Assembly: GCA_002315945.1 (NCBI GenBank)
Contig: DCIJ01000012.1
Coordinates: 1-29,616 of the forward strand
Direction of reading: 5' to 3'
From: Lachnospiraceae bacterium UBA1729
Lineage (GTDB): Bacteria > Bacillota > Clostridia > Lachnospirales > Lachnospiraceae
Length of the DNA stretch: 29,616 nt
Part shown: in pieces, positions 25,601-29,616 of the stretch
Position numbering within the stretch: position 1 is the stretch's first letter
Layout of the letters: every line of letters begins with the position of its first letter
Notes under the pieces: model-generated
Seen by the model: only the letters and a program-made list of their open reading frames with translations
Database searches by the model: none
Told to the model about the DNA's origin: nothing
Made by a program: the position numbers and the translations under genes

Positions 25601-26159
25601 AGCTGTTGGTTATGACTTATACTGTCGTCTGCTAAACGAAGCGGTGAGACAGTTAAAGGGTGAAATAGTAGAAGAAAGCTTTGAGACAGTAGTCGAGCTG
25701 GAGACAGATGCGTATATTCCAGATACCTATATCCTTAATGAGATACAAAAGCTGGATATATATAAAAGAATTGCTACTCTTGAATCGGAAGATGAAAGAC
25801 TGGAGATGGAAAAGGAACTGGAGGATCGATTTGGTCAGATTCCAGGTAGTGTAAAGTGGCTGTTACGAATAGCTATTCTAAGAGCCAGAGCTCATAAACT
25901 GCATCTGACAAAGATAATTGGAAAAGAAGAAAGAATAAAGTTTTTGTTTTGGGACAAGGCAAAGATTCGCACTGAAAATATCCCTGCACTGTTAGCAAAA
26001 TACAGAAATGATATGACGTTTGATCCAAAAGGAACCCCCAGTCTTGAATACAGATACCACAAATCTGGAATTATTGAAAAAGACCAGGAGAATTTATTGG
26101 TTTTATTAGAAGGATTGTTGGGTGAAATGGAACTCAAATTGCTTGAAAGCCTTCCTTAA
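22623..26159 (+). CDS. mfd: Transcription-repair coupling factor
   Basis: Mfd (1178 residues) removes stalled RNA polymerase from DNA lesions and recruits UvrA. In order: UvrB-like domains (about residues 1-330), the CarD-like RNA polymerase interaction domain with GDYVIHESYGLGIYRG (about 503-560), the RecG-like translocase with Walker A GDVGYGKTE (K659), DEEQ box (D754-Q757), SATPIPRTLHMS and the QLRGRVGRS motif, and the C-terminal TRCF domain. The N-terminal module has lost obvious ATPase motifs, as is normal in Mfd. A lysine-rich run precedes the interaction domain. Ribosome binding is weak (GAAGAG). A strong promoter for the next gene overlaps its last codons. Confidence 0.97.
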   Translation: MEALRRPIIELGEYEKISSLLKEDGQSIALFGAADSGRLNLADGFAGNKKYRLIITADESTAIRIAEEYKLYDRNTMYYPARDIMFYEADIQGRELEIARMKAIRRLLNGSPATVVTTIETLQTCHRMPEAIKANILKLEKGGSISEDNLKRKLVLLGYENVYQVEAPGQFSVRGGLVDVFDLTEENPYRIEFWGDEIESLRSFDITSQRSIDRLGQIEIYPAAESLASEGELAAACKKIRNEGKKRVDELRDKFLTKEAHRLYSRLLPFDENPDDIRDYISLESFIPYIQKGFGSFLNYFDPEDTVLILDDAGRLADRGSAFFDSSSDSLKGRYEKGYILKEEMKICCSVKEAAKSCEDFRRIIFSTNIQKNKIFVAKHSFPIETKACAPYSNSFELLVKDLTNYKKQGYRVLLLSNSVTRAKRLATDLREYELSAVYSSDPARQVQPGEILVSNGSIRRGFIYPLIKYAVISEGDIFTETKKKKKKRFSDGIKITSFNELNIGDYVIHESYGLGIYRGIEKVEVNHTIKDYMKIEYAGESNLYVLATNFNMIQKYASADSKKPKINKLGTLEWTNTKNKVKTAVQEVARDLVELYAKRQQQNGFVFDRDNLWQKEFEELFPFEETSDQLNAIVDTKKDMESPRIMDRLICGDVGYGKTEIAIRAAFKAVQSGKQVAYLVPTTILAKQHYNNFLQRMKDFPVNVELLCRFKTAAEQKVTVTGLGKGNVDIVIGTHRILSKDVKFKDLGLLIVDEEQRFGVTHKEKIKKLKDNVDVLTLSATPIPRTLHMSLSGIRDMSLLEEAPEDRMPIQTYVCEYDEEMVREAIRRELARGGQVYYVYNFVNTIADVAAKIQHLVPDANVAFAHGKMKESELENIMSDFVSGDIDVLVSTTIIETGLDISNVNTMIIHDSDRLGLSQLYQLRGRVGRSNRNAYAFLMYRKDKLLKEVAEKRLAAIREFTDLGSGFKIAMRDLEIRGAGNILGEAQSGHMEAVGYDLYCRLLNEAVRQLKGEIVEESFETVVELETDAYIPDTYILNEIQKLDIYKRIATLESEDERLEMEKELEDRFGQIPGSVKWLLRIAILRARAHKLHLTKIIGKEERIKFLFWDKAKIRTENIPALLAKYRNDMTFDPKGTPSLEYRYHKSGIIEKDQENLLVLLEGLLGEMELKLLESLP

Positions 26160-26171
26160 GTCTAGTATAAT
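26143..26171 (+). promoter_or_regulatory. Promoter of the EAL-receiver signalling gene
   Basis: TTGAAA (26143-26148) and TATAAT (26166-26171) are 17 bases apart, nearly consensus. The -35 lies in the last codons of mfd. The predicted leader is about 75 bases and contains nested short arms (GCG/CGC and ACAC/GTGT at about 26194-26234). Confidence 0.75.
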
Positions 26172-26253
26172 TTTATATGATTAGGTACAGTTTGCGCGGA
26201 CATAATACACTTGAAAAAATGTGTTTGTTTCGCACCTTACAGGGTAGAGCAGC

Positions 26254-27480
26254 ATGGAAGATAACAGATTGTATGCAGGTTTTGAACAAAAAAAGCAGAC
26301 CGAGTTAAGAGAAGCAATTAACAGGGGCGAGTTTGAAATAAAAGTTGTTCCTAGATATAACTGCCTTAATGGAATAATGTCGGGAGGAGAGGCAGTAGTT
26401 GTCTGGAATCACCCCTCCAAGGGAGAAATCCATAGAGATGATTTCTGGGAACTGGTTGAAGCTACCGGTCTGATTGAGGAGTTCGACTATTATATTTGGG
26501 AGACAGTGTGCAAGGAGATTTCACAAAATCAAACCAGTACAACCAGAAATAATGCGCTTCTCATCAGTCTGAATGAGACTGATTTAAGAAATGAAAATCT
26601 GATTACTCTGTTGGATGGCCTGATTGAGGATTATAAGATTACTAAAAAGCAGTTGGAACTAGGAATAGACGAGGCTGAATTTAGAAATGAAAATAATAGG
26701 GAACAATTAGATATGCTCTATCGGAAGGGATATTCGATTGTTGCCGAGAATATGGGAAGAGATAAGTTTTCCGTTGATATCAAAAGGATCGGATTACTTA
26801 AAGGAATTAAGTTAGCAAACAATCTGATAACTACCTATGACCAGAGCCAGGGAAAAAGTATTGCAATATATTCCCTAATTATGATGTCTAAAGCGTTAGA
26901 CATTCAGGTGTATGGATACAAAGCAAAGACAAAGGACCAGCTACAGTTTCTTATGGATTGTGGATGCACACAGATTATAGGAAATCTGGAGGGCAAACAT
27001 ATTAGTCTGAAAGAGTATTTTGAAAAGACGGTGGACGAAGAGTTTGAAAGTCTTCTGGAGAGCAATAAAAAGGGAATTCTCGTTATAGATGACAGTAAGA
27101 TGGTAAGAATGGCACTCATTCAGGCCCTGGGTAATAATTTTAGATATTATCAGGCTGACAATGGTCAAGAGGGACTGGATATTTACTATCGAGAGGCTGA
27201 TAATATCAATCTGATAGTTACAGACATTTTTATGCCGGTTATGGACGGATTTGAATTTATTTCAAAATCTCAGAAGGACCCAATAAGATGTAACATTCCA
27301 ATTATTGTAGTTACAAGTAATGGGGAATTGGAAAAGGAAATTCAAGCACTGATGCTGGGCGCGGTTGATGTAATTCAGAAGCCCTATGATCCGGTTGTTG
27401 TGCGTCAGAGAGTGAAGAATGTACTAAAAATGTCGGAAGATGAATGGATAAAGATGCGTATCCGGCTAATGTACGAATAG
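26254..27480 (+). CDS. Degenerate EAL domain fused to a C-terminal receiver domain
   Basis: This 408-residue soluble signalling protein has an EAL-type domain (residues about 15-255) followed by a receiver domain (about 275-395). The EAL domain keeps the first motif as GGEAVVVWNHP (E46) and the LNETDL segment, but the aspartate pair DDFGTG is ENMGRD (E165-N166-M167), the ELTE motif is GIDE, and AEGVE is lost, so c-di-GMP cleavage is very unlikely. The receiver has acidic residues D279-D280, phospho-acceptor D324, T354 and K376 and looks functional. The domain order is the reverse of the common REC-EAL form. The next gene 31 bases on is a hybrid kinase, a plausible phosphodonor. The output could be c-di-GMP sensing or protein binding; no DNA-binding region is present. 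Confidence 0.88.
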   Translation: MEDNRLYAGFEQKKQTELREAINRGEFEIKVVPRYNCLNGIMSGGEAVVVWNHPSKGEIHRDDFWELVEATGLIEEFDYYIWETVCKEISQNQTSTTRNNALLISLNETDLRNENLITLLDGLIEDYKITKKQLELGIDEAEFRNENNREQLDMLYRKGYSIVAENMGRDKFSVDIKRIGLLKGIKLANNLITTYDQSQGKSIAIYSLIMMSKALDIQVYGYKAKTKDQLQFLMDCGCTQIIGNLEGKHISLKEYFEKTVDEEFESLLESNKKGILVIDDSKMVRMALIQALGNNFRYYQADNGQEGLDIYYREADNINLIVTDIFMPVMDGFEFISKSQKDPIRCNIPIIVVTSNGELEKEIQALMLGAVDVIQKPYDPVVVRQRVKNVLKMSEDEWIKMRIRLMYE

Positions 27481-27511
27481 TTTTGTTTTTGTGTAATAAA
27501 GGAAATTGTTT

Positions 27512-29616
27512 ATGGCACGTTTGGTGGCATGGATAAAAAAGAGTATTACTCCATATTTTAATGAGGATATTAAGGTTGAACAGCTTCTGTTTAATCTAAT
27601 AGTATTTATGGCCACCATAGCAGGCACAATATCTGCTATCTCGTCGGTGTTTGTAGGTGCACCAATAGAGCAGACAATTGTTGTATCCTTTGCCCTGGTA
27701 ATTATGTACTATGGATTATATCTGGCAAATGCCAAGAAGAGATATAATACCTCATCCTTTATTATTACATTTGGTGTAGCCATTTTCCTGTTCCCAATTA
27801 TGTTTATTACGGGTGGCGGAGTCAATGGTGGTATGCCTATCTGGTTTATTCTGGGCATTATTTTCACCTTTGCAGTGTGCAATGGTGTGGTTTTCTGGGT
27901 AATGACCATACTGGAAGTAGTTGTCTATACACTGATACTGTTGGTCTGCTATCTGTACCCTGAAAGCGTTAGCAGACTAAAGTCTGTGAAAGCAGAATAT
28001 TTGGATATATGGCAAAGTATAATGATAGTCGGAATAATAGTTGGAGTAATGTTTCGCTTCCAGGCAGCTAACTATCAGAGAATACTTAGAAAAAATGAAG
28101 AACAGCGCGCCAGTATGGAGGCTCTAAAGATAGAGGTTGAACGGGCCAGCAATTCAAAGAGCGATTTTTTGGCAAACATGTCTCATGAAATTCGTACTCC
28201 CATGAATGCAATTATCGGAATGGCACGAATAGCCCTAAATTCAGAAGAAGAACTGCCAGAAGATGTAAAGCAGAATCTTCAGGATATTCTGGGGTCAGGC
28301 AATTCCCTTTTGTCTATTATTAATGACATTCTGGATTTCTCAAAGATAGAATCCGGAAAGCTGGAGATAGTTCCGGCGACTTTCAACTTATCTACACTGA
28401 TTCATGACGTAATTATCGTTATTAAGATCAAGGTGGAAGAAAAAATGTTGGATTTGAAATTAGATATTGATCCAACAATACCGGATGTGCTATTTGGAGA
28501 TGAGGTTAGAATCAAACAGATTTTGACAAATATTCTGAATAATGCAGTTAAATTTACTGAACACGGGTCAATAACTCTAAAAGCAAATTGGGATAGAATT
28601 GGAGATAAGGCCAGAATAATCTTTTCAGTTATTGACACTGGTCAGGGTATTAAAAAGGAAAATCTGGATAGTATGTTTGAAAGATTTTCCAGACTTGAAA
28701 TTAGAAAAAACAGAAGTATAGAGGGCACTGGTCTTGGACTGGCTATATCAAGTCAGCTGGCTGATATGATGGGCGGAGATATTCGTGTTGAAAGCGAATA
28801 TGGAAAAGGAAGTACCTTTATCATTACCATCAAGCTTCGCATTATGGACGAAACAAAGGTCTATGGTGATGGAAGCAATTATAAAGAAGCCCGCAAGCAA
28901 AGTGAGAAAAGAAAGAATATTAAATTCCCTGGTGCCAAGGTGCTGGTTGTTGATGATAATCAGATGAATCTAAGGGTTGCAAAAGGTCTGCTGGGACCAT
29001 ACCAGACCGAATTATCAATGGTGGACAGTGGATATGCGGCCATTGATGCCTGCAAAGAGACAGATTATGATTTGATACTATTAGATCATATGATGCCAAA
29101 CTTTGACGGACGGGAAACACTGGAAGCACTAAGAAAATTAGAGTTATTCCATTCGCCGGTAATTGCTCTTACAGCAAATGCAATGCAGGGTGTAGAGCAG
29201 CAGTATCTGAGTTGGGGATTCAATGGCTATATTGCAAAGCCTATAAAACCTGAGGTGTTGGAAGCAACTCTGGAGAAATTCCTGGTAAAATATGCGGAAG
29301 ATGAATCTGTAAATGATGACTTAAATGAAGATGGTCTGGAAAAATATAAGGATACAGAAGTTGCAAATATCATTAAGTCAGACAATGTTGATAAAGCTGT
29401 AGAATTAGTTGGAAATAGCAAAGGAGATATGGTGATGGCAGATAATATTGTAAAAGATGCAAAACTTGATGAGGCTGTTGGCCTTTCATTTCTTGGAAAT
29501 AGTATGGAAATGTATATTGAGGTGCTGGAAATATACATGGTAGAAAGCGCGGAAAATGAGGAAAAGATGGCTGAGTATATAGCTGATGGAAAGTGGAAAA
29601 ACTATGCATCAGTGGC
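27512..29616 (+). CDS. Membrane hybrid histidine kinase with receiver and HPt start (3' partial)
   Basis: The frame is open from ATG 27512 to the window end, 701 complete codons. AAAGGA lies 8 bases before the ATG. Six hydrophobic segments fill residues about 25-190 with short loops, so the sensor is in the membrane without a large outside domain. A short coiled coil leads to the dimerisation helix with SHEIRTP (H225), then NNAVKF (N box), DTGQGI and GTGLGLAIS (ATP lid motifs). The receiver follows with phospho-acceptor D525 and a KPIKP lysine loop. The chain then begins an HPt-like helical domain and is cut before its histidine. This gives a phosphorelay H-D-(H) layout. The likely partner is the EAL-receiver protein encoded just upstream. 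The signal is unknown. Confidence 0.9.
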   Translation, partial: MARLVAWIKKSITPYFNEDIKVEQLLFNLIVFMATIAGTISAISSVFVGAPIEQTIVVSFALVIMYYGLYLANAKKRYNTSSFIITFGVAIFLFPIMFITGGGVNGGMPIWFILGIIFTFAVCNGVVFWVMTILEVVVYTLILLVCYLYPESVSRLKSVKAEYLDIWQSIMIVGIIVGVMFRFQAANYQRILRKNEEQRASMEALKIEVERASNSKSDFLANMSHEIRTPMNAIIGMARIALNSEEELPEDVKQNLQDILGSGNSLLSIINDILDFSKIESGKLEIVPATFNLSTLIHDVIIVIKIKVEEKMLDLKLDIDPTIPDVLFGDEVRIKQILTNILNNAVKFTEHGSITLKANWDRIGDKARIIFSVIDTGQGIKKENLDSMFERFSRLEIRKNRSIEGTGLGLAISSQLADMMGGDIRVESEYGKGSTFIITIKLRIMDETKVYGDGSNYKEARKQSEKRKNIKFPGAKVLVVDDNQMNLRVAKGLLGPYQTELSMVDSGYAAIDACKETDYDLILLDHMMPNFDGRETLEALRKLELFHSPVIALTANAMQGVEQQYLSWGFNGYIAKPIKPEVLEATLEKFLVKYAEDESVNDDLNEDGLEKYKDTEVANIIKSDNVDKAVELVGNSKGDMVMADNIVKDAKLDEAVGLSFLGNSMEMYIEVLEIYMVESAENEEKMAEYIADGKWKNYASV

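Overview
The window looks like ordinary chromosome from a low-GC Gram-positive anaerobe of the Lachnospiraceae (Butyrivibrio, Pseudobutyrivibrio or Roseburia-like Clostridia). The evidence is the paired GlgC/GlgD glycogen genes, a DnaD plus DnaI-type helicase-loading pair, a sodium-type ATP synthase c subunit, and strong AGGAGG-like ribosome binding sites. The family is inferred from gene content and protein style, not from a database match. I see no rRNA, tRNA, CRISPR array, insertion sequence or phage gene.

Layout. Positions 1-4503 (+) hold the end of a surface-glycan cluster: an O-antigen ligase/polymerase-like membrane protein (cut by the window start), a PglF/CapD-type UDP-sugar 4,6-dehydratase and a PglE-type PLP aminotransferase. 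After a good promoter at 4519-4547, 4594-11782 (+) is a complete F-type ATP synthase operon, atpZ-atpI-B-E-F-H-A-G-D-C, closed by an intrinsic terminator. An 833-residue exported or membrane-anchored protein (11822-14323) begins 2 bases after the terminator T-run. Its C-terminus resembles a C39-type peptidase that has lost its catalytic residues.

Positions 14338-19261 (-) form a leftward island: murC, a DnaD-domain protein, a DnaI/DnaC-type helicase loader and a long, divergent PRPP synthetase. A bidirectional terminator separates it from the rightward genes. The 314-base gap between murC and dnaD holds the most interesting non-coding signal: a cluster of DnaA-box-like 9-mers, three of them directly abutting, beside the likely promoter of the helicase-loading genes.

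Positions 19466-21855 (+) are glgC-glgD (ADP-glucose synthesis) with a terminator. Positions 22019-26159 are pth-mfd (peptidyl-tRNA hydrolase and transcription-repair coupling factor). From 26254 to the window end is a signalling pair: a degenerate EAL domain fused to a receiver domain, then a membrane hybrid histidine kinase (start 27512) that runs off the window just as an HPt-like domain begins.

Most of the window is conserved housekeeping DNA. The candidates for something undescribed are the DnaA-box cluster at dnaD, the post-atpC pseudo-peptidase protein, and the inactive EAL-receiver protein with its neighbouring hybrid kinase.
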